Shown: piece by piece, positions 43,153 to 52,450 of the stretch
How the letters are laid out: each line of letters begins with the position of its first letter
How positions within the stretch are numbered: position 1 is the stretch's first letter
Assembly (NCBI GenBank): GCA_031551135.1
Contig: JAVBOA010000015.1
Span: forward strand, 27,438-91,437
DNA length: 64,000 nucleotides
Direction: 5' to 3'
DNA from: JAITVM01 sp031551135
Lineage (GTDB): Bacteria > Bacillota > Clostridia > Lachnospirales > JAITVM01
Notes under the pieces: model-generated
Told to the model about the DNA's origin: nothing
Seen by the model: only the letters and a program-made list of their open reading frames with translations
Databases searched by the model: none
Made by a program: the position numbers and the translations under genes

Positions 43153-44373
43153 TTAATCAACGAGATAAACTACCGTCGATCTTCTTCCATATTGAATACA
43201 TTCGTTATAAGTATTAAAAAACAAATCTATTTTGTTGCCTTTAATCGAACCGCCGGTATCTGCCGCAACGGCATAACCGTAGCCTTTTACATATAATACG
43301 GAACCAAGAGGGATAACGTTTCTGTCAACAGCGACAATACCGAGTTTTGTAGGTACGCCGGACGCAGTTATTCCATAATAAGGGTCTCCCGGGGATTTTC
43401 CGGTTTCGCTCGGACCATTTGTATAGGCCGTAGCGGTCATATTATAAACAGCTTTATATGATTCGGGAACATAGTTTGCGGAAACATTTTTGAAACTGCT
43501 TCTGGTCTCAGCAAGGGCTGTAAGCAATCTGGAATGGTTTTTAAGGTTTTTGGCTGCCGAGATAAGTGCGGAAATATCGCTATTATCCGATGATTGGTTT
43601 TCGGCATTAGAGCTGTTGTTAGTATTATTTGCTTTAACTGTCTCGACTACAGGCTCTGGTTTAGGTATCGGCTTAGATTTTGTACCTTTAGAGATTACTT
43701 TGTTTACAGGTTCCGCGATGATTGTGTCCGAAACAACATTGTCTTCCAACAAAACATCCGATTCATATATTTTCTGTTTTACAATTTCTCTCTTGCCTTC
43801 GGTTCCTTCGGCTTTAACAGAGTCTTCGCCGACATAAACTTCGGGGTTTTCTTCGATAACGGTTTCGAAACCAATATTTTCGTAGCTTACCGCAGTTTCG
43901 GTACGCTTTGTAACCAAAGTGATAGTTTGACCTTTTTTAAGGTCATCAGATGGTAACCCGTTTTTATAAACGTATTCTGTCTTAACTGTGGAATTTTCAT
44001 CTTTCTTTATGTTATTAGCTTCTGTTAATGAAGAAATAACATGACCGACCTTTAAGCCGGGCTCGACTTTTAAAGTTCTTGCTTTGTTATCAATTTTTAC
44101 ATTTACATAATATCCTCTTTGTATAACGATATCGGTATTTATGTCGATAACCATGTCAAGCGGAACATTAATTTTGTCTTTGTCTTCAAGAACTATATTT
44201 TCCTCTTTAAGAAATTGGGCAACGGTTTTTTCGAGTATTCTGTATCTTGAGATTTCTCCGTCGTCGATAGTTACAGAAACATCTTTGAAAGTAGCTTCGT
44301 AAGCACTAGCAGCTCCGGCAAAAACAGCCAAAATAATAATTACTAAAAACAAAACTCTAAATTTCTTAAACAT
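43153..44373 (-). CDS. YabE-like cell-wall protein with DUF348, G5 and 3D domains
   Basis: 406 residues. A signal peptide (about 1-24) is followed by two DUF348-like ubiquitin-fold repeats (about 28-135), a G5 domain (about 145-215), a Pro/Asn/Ser linker (about 220-265) and a C-terminal 3D domain (about 305-405) with the three conserved Asp motifs GPSETGKSPGDP, VAVDRNVIPLG and AADTGGSIKGNKIDLFF. The 3D domain is the MltA-like/Sps catalytic barrel, so it is likely a stationary-phase or resuscitation-type peptidoglycan hydrolase. Its position behind metG and tatD matches the yabE locus of Bacillus. The start has GAGGAGGAAAAAATTTA. Confidence 0.9.
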   Translation of the reverse strand: MFKKFRVLFLVIIILAVFAGAASAYEATFKDVSVTIDDGEISRYRILEKTVAQFLKEENIVLEDKDKINVPLDMVIDINTDIVIQRGYYVNVKIDNKARTLKVEPGLKVGHVISSLTEANNIKKDENSTVKTEYVYKNGLPSDDLKKGQTITLVTKRTETAVSYENIGFETVIEENPEVYVGEDSVKAEGTEGKREIVKQKIYESDVLLEDNVVSDTIIAEPVNKVISKGTKSKPIPKPEPVVETVKANNTNNSSNAENQSSDNSDISALISAAKNLKNHSRLLTALAETRSSFKNVSANYVPESYKAVYNMTATAYTNGPSETGKSPGDPYYGITASGVPTKLGIVAVDRNVIPLGSVLYVKGYGYAVAADTGGSIKGNKIDLFFNTYNECIQYGRRSTVVYLVD

Positions 44374-45091
44374 TAAATTTTTTCCTCCTCATAAGACCCG
44401 TTGTTTAAAAAATAAATAAACTGAGGTCTCTTGAAACCATAGGCAAGAAAAATACAAAGCAAATTTTCTTTGTTTTAGTATTTTAAAAAACTGACCTTTA
44501 GTGGGAAGGTAAAGTTGTGAAAACAAAGATATATTACTGAAGCCCGCTTGTATTTTTGCAATTAGCGTATATGCAGCTAATCTCTTTAATCGGCACGAAA
44601 TAAACATTCAAAAATTTGCTTATTTCAATTATTAAAGCAGTCCATGCTATGTATAAATAATATATGCCCTATGTTACAAAAAGATTACCTTATGATTTAT
44701 AATTTTTGTTGTCAATTTTTGTTTACCGATTAAATTTTAAATAAACAGAAATTGAGTTTATGGTAGCGAAAACCGAGAGCGAAAATAATCCGGTACCCCT
44801 AATAATGAATGACAACAGAACGGAAAAAGCTCGTGAGAAAATCTGCTTCCATTCACATCCCGGAAATTATTTTTTAAAGTCGGTTTTATGTATACGGAAA
44901 CCGCAATGAAATGAGTGTCCGATAAACGAAATTATCCCAAATATTAGCAGAGAAATAATTGCGTTTAAAAAAAAATAAGGAATAAAATTATTATCCTTAT
45001 TTTCTACCATAAATTTATATTAACATATCTGTAACAATTATGCAATATAGTTTTTACATTTATATTTTGATTTTATTCTACAAAAAGAATT
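44374..45091. other. Long upstream region of the yabE-like gene
   Basis: 718 bp between leftward tatD and the leftward yabE-like gene with no ORF. It carries the nested stem structure at 44769-44887 and a hairpin AAGGA/TCCTT at about 44978-45000. A minus-strand TTGCAT-17 bp-TAATAT promoter-like pair lies at about 45015-45045, so a roughly 650-nt leader is possible. Confidence 0.4.
44769..44887. ncRNA. Candidate structured RNA or leader element
   Basis: Three nested stems: AAAACCGA (44769-44776) with TCGGTTTT (44880-44887); AATAATCCGG (44784-44793) with CCGGAAATTATT (44860-44871); TGAATG (44806-44811) with CATTCA (44850-44855). The strand cannot be told from pairing alone. On the minus strand it would lie in the leader of the yabE-like gene. 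The yabE/rpf class is often under a c-di-AMP riboswitch, but I do not see that motif's conserved GACAGCTAACC segment. Confidence 0.35.
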
Positions 45092-45859
45092 TTATTTGTG
45101 ATTCAAAAAAAGCCTTTTTGCATTTTCCTCAGTTTTTTCAATGACTTCAGAGGTCGACATTTTTTTGATTTCTGATACTTTTATAGAAATATATTCCAAA
45201 TATCTGGAATCATTTCTTTCACCGCGCTTTGGAACAGGTGCCATATATGGACAATCTGTTTCTAAAAGTATATATTCAATTGGTATTTTTTCGACAGTCT
45301 CCACAAGTTTTTTTGCGGACGGAAATGTAACAACTCCGCCGACACCGATATAATAACCTTTTTTCACATATTCTTTTGCCATTTCCGCGCTTCCCGAATA
45401 GCAATGGATAACGCCTTTCTTCTTAATATCCGCCTGCATTATCATATCAAAAGTTTCTTGATCGGCATCTCGTGAATGAATGATTACCGGAAGATTAATC
45501 TCGTTTGCGAATTCCATTTGTTTTTTAAACCAAAAACGCTGAATATCTTTTTCCGAATAATTATAATAAAAATCCAAACCGATTTCGCCGATAGCCACGA
45601 CTTTTTTATGCTTTGCCATTTCTTTGAGCCTCAGAAATTCATCATCATTCAAATCCTTCGCGCTGTGCGGATGCACGCCAACCGAGGCATAAATAAAATC
45701 ATATTTTTTTGCTAAATCAATGCTTCGCTTTGATGATTTCATATCAGCACCGATATTTATTACATTTCCGATATTGAAATCTTTCAGAGAATTCAGAATT
45801 TCGTCACGGTCATCTTTGAATCTTCTGTCATCAAAATGTGCATGAGTTTCAAAAATCAT
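45092..45859 (-). CDS. tatD: TatD family metal-dependent hydrolase
   Basis: 255 residues; TIM-barrel DNase/hydrolase of the TatD/YcfH/YabD family. Metal ligands are in ETHAHFDD (about 3-10), GEIGLDFYY (Glu, about 92), VIIHSRDA (about 126), HCYSG (about 152) and the late ETDCPYM (about 200). The length is typical. It starts within the last codons of metG (ATGA overlap), so the two are translationally coupled as in many Firmicutes. Confidence 0.95.
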   Translation of the reverse strand: MIFETHAHFDDRRFKDDRDEILNSLKDFNIGNVINIGADMKSSKRSIDLAKKYDFIYASVGVHPHSAKDLNDDEFLRLKEMAKHKKVVAIGEIGLDFYYNYSEKDIQRFWFKKQMEFANEINLPVIIHSRDADQETFDMIMQADIKKKGVIHCYSGSAEMAKEYVKKGYYIGVGGVVTFPSAKKLVETVEKIPIEYILLETDCPYMAPVPKRGERNDSRYLEYISIKVSEIKKMSTSEVIEKTEENAKRLFLNHK

Positions 45860-47805
45860 TTAATCACCGATCCGCTTTCAATTTCGGCCGTCAATAATTG
45901 TAAATTTCCTTTGTCATCCGATGCCGCAAGAACCATGCCCTCAGACAAAACGCCGCGCAATTTTACAGGCTTTAAATTTATAACGACAGCAACTTTTTTA
46001 CCGATAAGGTCTTCAGGAGCGTAATGCTTTGCGATTCCCGAAACAATCTGCCTTATTTCGTCTCCGATTTTTATTTGTGATTTCAATAATTTGTCCGAGC
46101 CGTTAATTTTTTCACATTGAATAATTTCGCCGATTCTCATTTGAACTTTTGCAAAATCATCAATTGAAATTTCTGGAATTTCCGGTGTTGCTTCGGTCTT
46201 TTCATCTTTCTTCGCCAAAGAATTTTTTTGTGTTTCTTCATTTATAATATTGAGTTCTTCAATTTCTTTTTTCAAGTCAAGGCGCGGGAAAATAATATTG
46301 CCTTTGTTTATAATAATATTTTTATTCAGCAAACCGAATGTTTTTAAAGAATCCCATGTTAGGATTTTTTCATCTGTAATATTCAGCTGTTTTTGAATTT
46401 CTTTCGGCGAATTTGGCATAAACGGCGAAATTAAAATCGAGATAATACGCAGAGATTCGGATAAAACGTAGAGCGTTCTGGCAAGAATATCTTTTTTGCT
46501 TTCGTCTTTTACCAAAACCCACGGCGACATTTCGTCCGTAAATTTATTCATTCTTCTTATGAAATTCCAAATTTCATTGACTGCATCATTTAATTCATAT
46601 TTATCAAAATGGTTCTCAACTTTTTTGACTATTTCCGAGCAATAATTCGAAATTTCGTGTTCGAGTTCTATTTCTGCATTCGATTCGGGCAGTTCACCGC
46701 CGAAATATTTATCAATCATTCCTACGGTTCGGGACAATAAATTTCCGAGGTCGTTCGCCAAATCGGAATTAATTCGCTGTACTAAGGCTTCGTTTGAAAA
46801 ATTTCCGTCTTGACCGAAAACTATTTCACGAATCAAAAAATATCTAATCGCATCAACGCCGTAGCGGCTTGTCAGGATTTTCGGGTCAACAACATTTCCG
46901 GTCGATTTGCCCATTTTTTTGCCGTCGAAAACAATCCAGCCATGACCGAAAATTGTTTTAGGCAACGGCAAATCCAAGGCCATAAGAAGCGCAGGCCAAA
47001 TTATAGAATGGAATCGAACAATTTCTTTTGCCATTAAATGCAAATCCGCAGGCCAGAATTTTTGAAAAAGGCTGTCATTTTCAGAGAGATATCCGAGAGC
47101 GGTAATATAATTTGAAAGCGCATCAATCCAAACATAAACAACATGACCTTTATCAAACTCCACAGGCACGCCCCAAGAAAAGCTCGTTCTGGAAACGCAA
47201 AGATCCTCCAGACCCGGCTTCAGGAAATTATTGACCATTTCATTTTTTCGGGATACAGGAAGAATGAAATCCGGATTTTCTTCGATATGTTTCGTCAAAA
47301 TATCTTGATATTTAGATAATTTGAAAAAGTAAGCTTCTTCCTTTACCCTTTCCAATTCTTTTCCGCATTCCGGGCATTTATTGTTTTCGGCTTGTCTTTC
47401 GGTAAAAAAGGATTCGTCGGAAGTGCAATAAAGTCCTTCATAAGAAGATTTATAAATTTCGCCTTTGTCGTAAAGCATTTTAAAAATCTTTTGTACGGTT
47501 TTTATATGATAATCGTCGGTTGTTCGAATAAAACCGTCATATTCTATATCCATTGTTTTCCAAAGGTCAATAATCCATTCATGAATTCCGTCGAGATATT
47601 TTTTCGGTTCCATTCCGACTTTTTTTGCGGTGCGCTCGATTTTTTGACCGTGTTCATCAAGTCCGGTCAGGAAAAAAACATCATATCCGCGAGCTTTTTT
47701 GTATCTTGCGATTGTGTCCGCCGCAACGGTTGTATAAGAATGCCCGATATGAAGTTTGTCATTTGGATAATAAATCGGGGTTGTAATATAAAATTTCTCT
47801 TTCAA
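45856..47805 (-). CDS. metG: Methionyl-tRNA synthetase
   Basis: About 649 residues from a TTG at 47805 (AAAGGAGGATTTTTT upstream; earlier in-frame codons lie beyond the promoter -10 and are not translated). A class I synthetase with the HIGHSYT motif (about 23), Zn-knuckle-like CPECG region (about 150), KMSKS-type motif KMGKSTG (about 303) and a C-terminal EMAP/Trbp111 tRNA-binding domain (about 550-649, VQMRIGEI). It charges tRNA-Met. First gene of metG-tatD-(yabE-like). Confidence 0.97.
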   Translation of the reverse strand: MKEKFYITTPIYYPNDKLHIGHSYTTVAADTIARYKKARGYDVFFLTGLDEHGQKIERTAKKVGMEPKKYLDGIHEWIIDLWKTMDIEYDGFIRTTDDYHIKTVQKIFKMLYDKGEIYKSSYEGLYCTSDESFFTERQAENNKCPECGKELERVKEEAYFFKLSKYQDILTKHIEENPDFILPVSRKNEMVNNFLKPGLEDLCVSRTSFSWGVPVEFDKGHVVYVWIDALSNYITALGYLSENDSLFQKFWPADLHLMAKEIVRFHSIIWPALLMALDLPLPKTIFGHGWIVFDGKKMGKSTGNVVDPKILTSRYGVDAIRYFLIREIVFGQDGNFSNEALVQRINSDLANDLGNLLSRTVGMIDKYFGGELPESNAEIELEHEISNYCSEIVKKVENHFDKYELNDAVNEIWNFIRRMNKFTDEMSPWVLVKDESKKDILARTLYVLSESLRIISILISPFMPNSPKEIQKQLNITDEKILTWDSLKTFGLLNKNIIINKGNIIFPRLDLKKEIEELNIINEETQKNSLAKKDEKTEATPEIPEISIDDFAKVQMRIGEIIQCEKINGSDKLLKSQIKIGDEIRQIVSGIAKHYAPEDLIGKKVAVVINLKPVKLRGVLSEGMVLAASDDKGNLQLLTAEIESGSVIK

Positions 47806-47839
47806 AAAAAATCCTCCTTTTGGCTGAATAAATACTATT

Positions 47840-47868
47840 ATTATAATCTGAACTTTAATAAATTGCAA
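47840..47868 (-). promoter_or_regulatory. sigma-A promoter of metG
   Basis: On the minus strand TTGCAA (47868-47863) and TATAAT (47845-47840) have a 17-bp spacer, giving a leader of about 28 nt. There is no T-box in this short leader. Confidence 0.75.
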
Positions 47869-48002
47869 AATATTAAAATTTCATCATTTGCCTAAAATTT
47901 TCGACGATTGAAAAATAAGATTTCTTGTGCTAAGATAGAAATAATTTTGAATTTGCCGATATTATTAGAAATATAATTTTGATAAATTAGAGTGGTGATA
48001 TA

Positions 48003-48824
48003 ATGAAATACAAACTTGTAGCAATGGATTGTGACGGGACTTTATTGGACAGCAGATTGAATTTGCCGAAGAAGAACGAAGAAGTAATTCGAAAATTAAG
48101 CAAAAAAGGAATTAAATTTATAATTGCAACAGGCAGAAATGACAAAAGCGTTAAAGAATATATTGAGCAACTGGAAATTACAGCGCCGATTATCGGCTGC
48201 AACGGCGCATCAATTCGAGATATTAATAAAAATATCGTGTATTCGCTTTATCCGATTGATGAAAAGCCGCTGAGAGAATTGTGGGATTATTTTGTAAAAG
48301 AAAATCTTACGCCGCAATATTTTAATATAGATTCATATTATTGCCATACGCAGGAAAATATTGATGAAATTAAAGAGATGTTTAAAGAATTTGACGCATA
48401 TTCGGTAAATTTATTTACTTCGTTTGTGGCTGAAAGCTTTGAAACATTGCGAGACAAAAAAATACTTAAAGTAATTTTTAATACCGAAATCCCGGGACTG
48501 CAATCAAAAGTGCAAGAAGATTTATCTAGAATAAAAGGAATTAATGCCGTGCGCTCATCAAAAACCTGTATAGACATTGTTGCGGAAAATGTTTCAAAAG
48601 GTAATGCACTTTTGGAATATATAAAAGGTGAAAATATTAAACCCGAAGAAGTTATTGCGATCGGTGACAGCGAAAACGATTATTCCATGCTGAAATCTGT
48701 AGGTTTTTCGATTACATTTGAAAACGGCGATTCATTGTTAAAAGAATTCGCAGATTATATTACTGTTTCGAATAACGAAGCGGGCCTCGGCATCGCACTT
48801 GAAACGGTTTTTGGTCTGAAATGA
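48003..48824 (+). CDS. Cof-type HAD-IIB phosphatase
   Basis: 273 residues. HAD motif I is MDCDGTLLDS (about 8), motif II is IATGRND, motif III includes the Lys in SKGNALLEYI and motif IV is IGDSENDYSML (about 222). The C2 cap between about 85 and 190 fits the Cof/YidA group, which dephosphorylates sugar phosphates or cofactor intermediates. The next gene overlaps by four bases (ATGA). The start has GAGTGGTGATATA. Confidence 0.9.
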   Translation: MKYKLVAMDCDGTLLDSRLNLPKKNEEVIRKLSKKGIKFIIATGRNDKSVKEYIEQLEITAPIIGCNGASIRDINKNIVYSLYPIDEKPLRELWDYFVKENLTPQYFNIDSYYCHTQENIDEIKEMFKEFDAYSVNLFTSFVAESFETLRDKKILKVIFNTEIPGLQSKVQEDLSRIKGINAVRSSKTCIDIVAENVSKGNALLEYIKGENIKPEEVIAIGDSENDYSMLKSVGFSITFENGDSLLKEFADYITVSNNEAGLGIALETVFGLK

Positions 48825-49384
48825 TTAACCATACCGGAACTTTAACCGTAAAATCGAAAAGGCTTACACTCAGAAAATTCAAAATATCCGATGCCGAATC
48901 ATCATATAAATATTGGGCGGGCAGTGAAATTACCGTTGAGGATATAGATTTTATCTGCCATGAAAATCTTCTTCAGACCGTGAATTTTATAAAGGAAACT
49001 ATTGCGGATTACAATCTCTATACTTATAGTTTCGCGATAGAGCTGAACGAAAAAAAACAAGTTATCGGCTCGATTCAGCTAACTAATATTGATGATTATC
49101 TCTGTAAATGCGATGTCGGGTTTGTGATAGGATATATGTTTTGGAAAAATGGTTATGCCACCGAAGCGCTGGATATGGCGCTGAATTTCGCGTTTAACAC
49201 CGTGGGTTTTAAAAAAGTTGTTGGGCTTTGCCGTACCAATAACCCAAGCTCAGAATCTGTAATGAAAAAATGTAATATGCAGTTTGAAGGCATAGCGCGC
49301 CGCGAAATACGTATTATTGACGATTTTTATGACGGAAAAGTATATTCTATATTAAAAGAAGAATATAAAAGAAACTATAAATAA
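48821..49384 (+). CDS. GNAT family N-acetyltransferase
   Basis: 187 residues of the RimJ/RimL-like acetyltransferase_3 type: N-terminal RLTLRKFKISDAES, central GSIQLTN and the acetyl-CoA loop region VIGYMFWKNGYATEALDMAL (about 107-126), followed by CRTNNPSSESVMKKCNMQFEGI. It may acetylate a ribosomal protein or small molecule; substrate not readable. Coupled to the HAD gene by ATGA overlap. Confidence 0.88.
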   Translation: MINHTGTLTVKSKRLTLRKFKISDAESSYKYWAGSEITVEDIDFICHENLLQTVNFIKETIADYNLYTYSFAIELNEKKQVIGSIQLTNIDDYLCKCDVGFVIGYMFWKNGYATEALDMALNFAFNTVGFKKVVGLCRTNNPSSESVMKKCNMQFEGIARREIRIIDDFYDGKVYSILKEEYKRNYK

Positions 49385-49387
49385 AAC

Positions 49388-49433
49388 AAAAAGCCGTGTA
49401 CCCGATTTGAACCCGTTCACGGCTTTTTTTTTA
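49388..49433. terminator. Bidirectional terminator
   Basis: AAGCCGTG pairs with CACGGCTT, with A5 to the left and T8 to the right. It also abuts the stop of the convergent small membrane protein gene. Confidence 0.9.
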
Positions 49434-49637
49434 TATCAGTCCGAAAATTAATTTTACAACAGTTATAATGATAAAAATAATTATGACGATTACAATGACT
49501 TTTCTTATTTTTGCAAAAACTTCATTCATTTTTTTATTATGTGTTTTTGAGATATACAAAATAAAGTTTGTCAATATCAAAAGCATTATTGAGATTAAAA
49601 GCGAAGAATAAGAAAAAAAGTCCAAAAAAGCTTTCAA
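49431..49637 (-). CDS. Small two-helix membrane protein
   Basis: 68 residues; TTG start with AAGGAGTGATTTTTT upstream. Two membrane segments (about 10-30 and 46-67) are joined by a basic loop (SKTHNKKMNEVFAKIRK). No family recognised. The good ribosome site and terminator sharing support a real gene. Confidence 0.6.
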   Translation of the reverse strand: MKAFLDFFSYSSLLISIMLLILTNFILYISKTHNKKMNEVFAKIRKVIVIVIIIFIIITVVKLIFGLI

Positions 49638-49831
49638 AAAAAATCACTCCTTAATTTTATACTATACTCTCTATATTAATTTATTTTCATTACATAGTAA
49701 ATACATAAATATATCAGAAATCGTTTTTCGCACAAAAAATAATATTCTGTAAGCGGACTTTTGCCGATTTATATATAGCAACACACTATCAAAAAGAATT
49801 GTACAAAATAAATTCAGAGGAGGAAAAAAGA

Positions 49832-50305
49832 ATGCGCCTTTATATTAAACAACGATTTTTCACGCTAAGGGATAGATATGATGTTTATAATAAAAATAAC
49901 GAAGTTGTATATATTGTTATGCGGGAAGCTCTGAAAATTTCGGCGACATTCAACCTCTATGATGCGCAAAAAAATAAATTGTTTACGATTTACAGAAAAT
50001 TTTTTTCGCTTTCTCCGACATATTATATTTGTAAAGAAAATCAAATACACTCTGAAGTAACCAAGGGCTTTTTATTTTTTGACAATTCTATTCAAGTAAA
50101 CTCGATTTATAGAAAATATAAAATCATAGGAAATATTTGGGGGGTTGATTTTAAAATTTATGAAGAAGATAAATTTCTCGGTTCCATTAAAAAACGGATG
50201 TTTAATTTGAAAGAGATTTATGTTTTGACTTTTGATAATGAAGAGGATGCGCCGCTTTTTACTTCGCTGATCATTGCAATCGATAATTGCATTTATAATA
50301 AATAA
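49832..50305 (+). CDS. LURP-one-related (YxjI-like) protein
   Basis: 157 residues from the ATG at 49832, chosen because GAGGAGGAAAAAAGA precedes it. The beta-barrel pattern of LOR/tubby-like proteins is visible: N-terminal RLYIKQRFFTLRDRYDVYN, repeated basic strands and a final amphipathic helix. The family is often a membrane-associated or phospholipid-scramblase-like fold of unknown role in bacteria. Monocistronic. Confidence 0.8.
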   Translation: MRLYIKQRFFTLRDRYDVYNKNNEVVYIVMREALKISATFNLYDAQKNKLFTIYRKFFSLSPTYYICKENQIHSEVTKGFLFFDNSIQVNSIYRKYKIIGNIWGVDFKIYEEDKFLGSIKKRMFNLKEIYVLTFDNEEDAPLFTSLIIAIDNCIYNK

Positions 50306-50342
50306 TAAGGCGAATGGCGCAATCGCGCCATTCGCCTTATTT
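50304..50342. terminator. Bidirectional terminator
   Basis: A nearly perfect palindrome, AATAAGGCGAATGGCG with CGCCATTCGCCTTATT. Its right arm contains the stop codon of the convergent GntR gene. Confidence 0.9.
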
Positions 50343-50978
50343 CATTTTTAAAATTCGTTTGCGTCCGTTAGAAAAATGTTGTTTCAGAAAATAAATCGCA
50401 CATTCTTTATTACGTTTTTTAACGGCTTCATAAATGAGCTTATGCTCTTTCAAAGTTTCGTCCAAAGTCTCGATATAGCTGGATTTAGCGACAACCATCG
50501 AAAATTGTACACGGTAAGATTCGGCATTTTTTTTGATACGTCCGTTTTCTATATAATTATAAAATGCAGTATGAAAATCATTATTATAATACCATTCGCC
50601 AATTTCCTGCTTATTTTCGGATATAATTTTTTCGTGGTTAAGCAGTGCCGCTTCTAAATCATTCAAAAGCTCATCAAATTTTTCGGTATCCATAGCTTTT
50701 TCGATAGCGTAACAATCAAAAATTTCACAAATATCAGTAATTTCGATGAGGTCATCGATTGTAAAATCGCAGACTTTCGCGCCGACATTTGTGGAAAATT
50801 CAATCAGACCTTCTTGCGAAAGCCTAGTCAAAGCTTCTCTAACGGGTGTTGAACTTACATTAAAAGAAGTTTCCAATTCTTTTATCGTAAGCTTTGAGCC
50901 GCAAGGAAGTTTTTGCAGAATAATATCACGTTTTAAAAATTGATAGATTTGTTCGGATAGTGATTGTTTGATTAGCAC
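50337..50978 (-). CDS. GntR family (FCD) transcriptional regulator
   Basis: 213 residues; GTG start with GGGAGTAATGCT upstream. The N-terminal winged helix (about 6-72; LETSFNVSSTPVREALTRLSQEGL) is followed by an FCD domain (about 80-205) with a histidine/aspartate-containing core (NNDFHTAFY, LKEHKLIYEAV). It has no metabolic gene beside it, so target and effector are unknown. It is a distinct paralogue from the regulator in the uronate locus. Confidence 0.88.
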   Translation of the reverse strand: MLIKQSLSEQIYQFLKRDIILQKLPCGSKLTIKELETSFNVSSTPVREALTRLSQEGLIEFSTNVGAKVCDFTIDDLIEITDICEIFDCYAIEKAMDTEKFDELLNDLEAALLNHEKIISENKQEIGEWYYNNDFHTAFYNYIENGRIKKNAESYRVQFSMVVAKSSYIETLDETLKEHKLIYEAVKKRNKECAIYFLKQHFSNGRKRILKMK

Positions 50979-51026
50979 AGCATTACTCCCTGTCGGAATT
51001 AAAATTTTTTAAATATATCCTATGTT

Positions 51027-52445
51027 TTAGGAATCACGTTCAACTATTAAAAATATAGCAAGCACGGCTGCCAAAATAACCTCGATTAAAATTATCATTA
51101 TTAGGTTCTGCTGAGATTGAATTTTTGATAAATAATCGGTCAAAAACCTGATTCCAAAATAACATCCCAAGGCAAAAACTGTTATTGTAGCGGCCAAAGA
51201 AATAATAACCGGCGAAAATTTTCCAAAATACGAGCTGATTCCTGTTCTTTGCTCGTTTTTGACTTCTTCTAAAAGATGCTCGAGGTTGGAATAATTTCGC
51301 AACATGCATTTCAAATTTATAAAAGATTTATTATTACTGGAAAAAACCGGCCAGTTATAAGTAATAAAGTCTTTTAATGTGGCTTCGAAGTCTTCGGTTT
51401 TTGTATCTTTATGATGGTTCAGTAAAAGCCATTCAAGATAATTGAGCGACTCATTTATTGTTTTTTCCTGAATTTTTTCGTATTTAGCTTTTGAAATAGA
51501 TATCGTGGAAGTGCCTTCCAAAATATTTATAATCAAATTCAAAGATTTACGGAAATCGATTTTTTTCTCAAAATACGAGCATAAATAAATTAAATTATAA
51601 TCCAAAATGCTGTCGTTTTGAATTATTGTTTCCACATATTCCTGCACATCATATAAGATGTCCTCGTCATAAGAATAGTATTCATCTCTTGGGGTCAGCA
51701 AATCATAAGAGGTTACTAAAATCCGAGACAAGCGGTTGTAGCGCAAATTCGGGTGCTTGTTTATAAAGCCGACGGCGCGCGAAAGATCTACATAAGACCT
51801 TATCGGCATTTCTTTAATTTTGTCCTGCAATGCCGGTATTACGAATTTATTATACAAATCGTTTATAAACAAAGTATTATCCATTGTTTTAAAGGATTCT
51901 TGAGCGTCTATCACATACTGTTCGATTTCTTCTATCGCAAGGGATTTTAAATAACTTTGAAGCCCCGGAGTATAATATGTCCGCAATTCGGAAGGTTTTA
52001 AATCGGGGTTGATTTTATAAACATCTGATATTTTTTTTATGTATTCTCTTTCGATAGGCTCTTCAAAAAGATGTTTGAAATAATAGTCGAATAGCAGGGA
52101 ATTTTTATTATTAAGCACTTTTTTAATAAGATCATCGGTAATGCTGCTTGGTTCCTCCGGAAAAAGAAAAGTATTTATATAATTATAGTCCGGAACTACA
52201 ATATATTCGGTTAGATTTTCGACTAAGTAGTTTAAGAAATCGGTTTTTATAATAAGGTCGTCATAATTGTTTATAATCAATTTTGTAGCATCTTTTGAGA
52301 AAAGATAGTTTTTATCTACTTTAATATTATTAATCAAATCGTTTTCTTTTTGTCCGGCGTTATAAAAAAGACCCGAACCCAAAGACTGGTCATTTTCGAG
52401 ATCCAAAACAGCCGTAGCTTTTTCTTTTTCAAAATCCTTTATCAA
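51027..52445 (-). CDS. Unknown large protein with two C-terminal membrane helices
   Basis: 472 residues, TTG start with AAGGCGGTGA upstream. A long mostly helical, charged cytosolic region (about 1-405) without recognised motifs ends in two membrane segments (about 412-437 and 448-468). Composition (Asn, Lys, Tyr, Leu rich) matches the rest of the window, so no sign of recent transfer. The gene lies 5 bp downstream of a small membrane protein gene and is probably in one unit with it. Confidence 0.7.
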   Translation of the reverse strand: MIKDFEKEKATAVLDLENDQSLGSGLFYNAGQKENDLINNIKVDKNYLFSKDATKLIINNYDDLIIKTDFLNYLVENLTEYIVVPDYNYINTFLFPEEPSSITDDLIKKVLNNKNSLLFDYYFKHLFEEPIEREYIKKISDVYKINPDLKPSELRTYYTPGLQSYLKSLAIEEIEQYVIDAQESFKTMDNTLFINDLYNKFVIPALQDKIKEMPIRSYVDLSRAVGFINKHPNLRYNRLSRILVTSYDLLTPRDEYYSYDEDILYDVQEYVETIIQNDSILDYNLIYLCSYFEKKIDFRKSLNLIINILEGTSTISISKAKYEKIQEKTINESLNYLEWLLLNHHKDTKTEDFEATLKDFITYNWPVFSSNNKSFINLKCMLRNYSNLEHLLEEVKNEQRTGISSYFGKFSPVIISLAATITVFALGCYFGIRFLTDYLSKIQSQQNLIMIILIEVILAAVLAIFLIVERDS

Positions 52446-52450
52446 TCAAA

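Noticed and set aside
44374..45060. c-di-AMP (ydaO/yuaA) riboswitch ahead of the yabE-like gene
   Set aside because: Expected from gene class, but the conserved GACAGCTAACC-type segment and GGGG-GAATC motif are not present on the minus strand.
47806..48002. T-box leader of metG
   Set aside because: The promoter lies only about 35 bp upstream of the start codon, leaving no room for a T-box.
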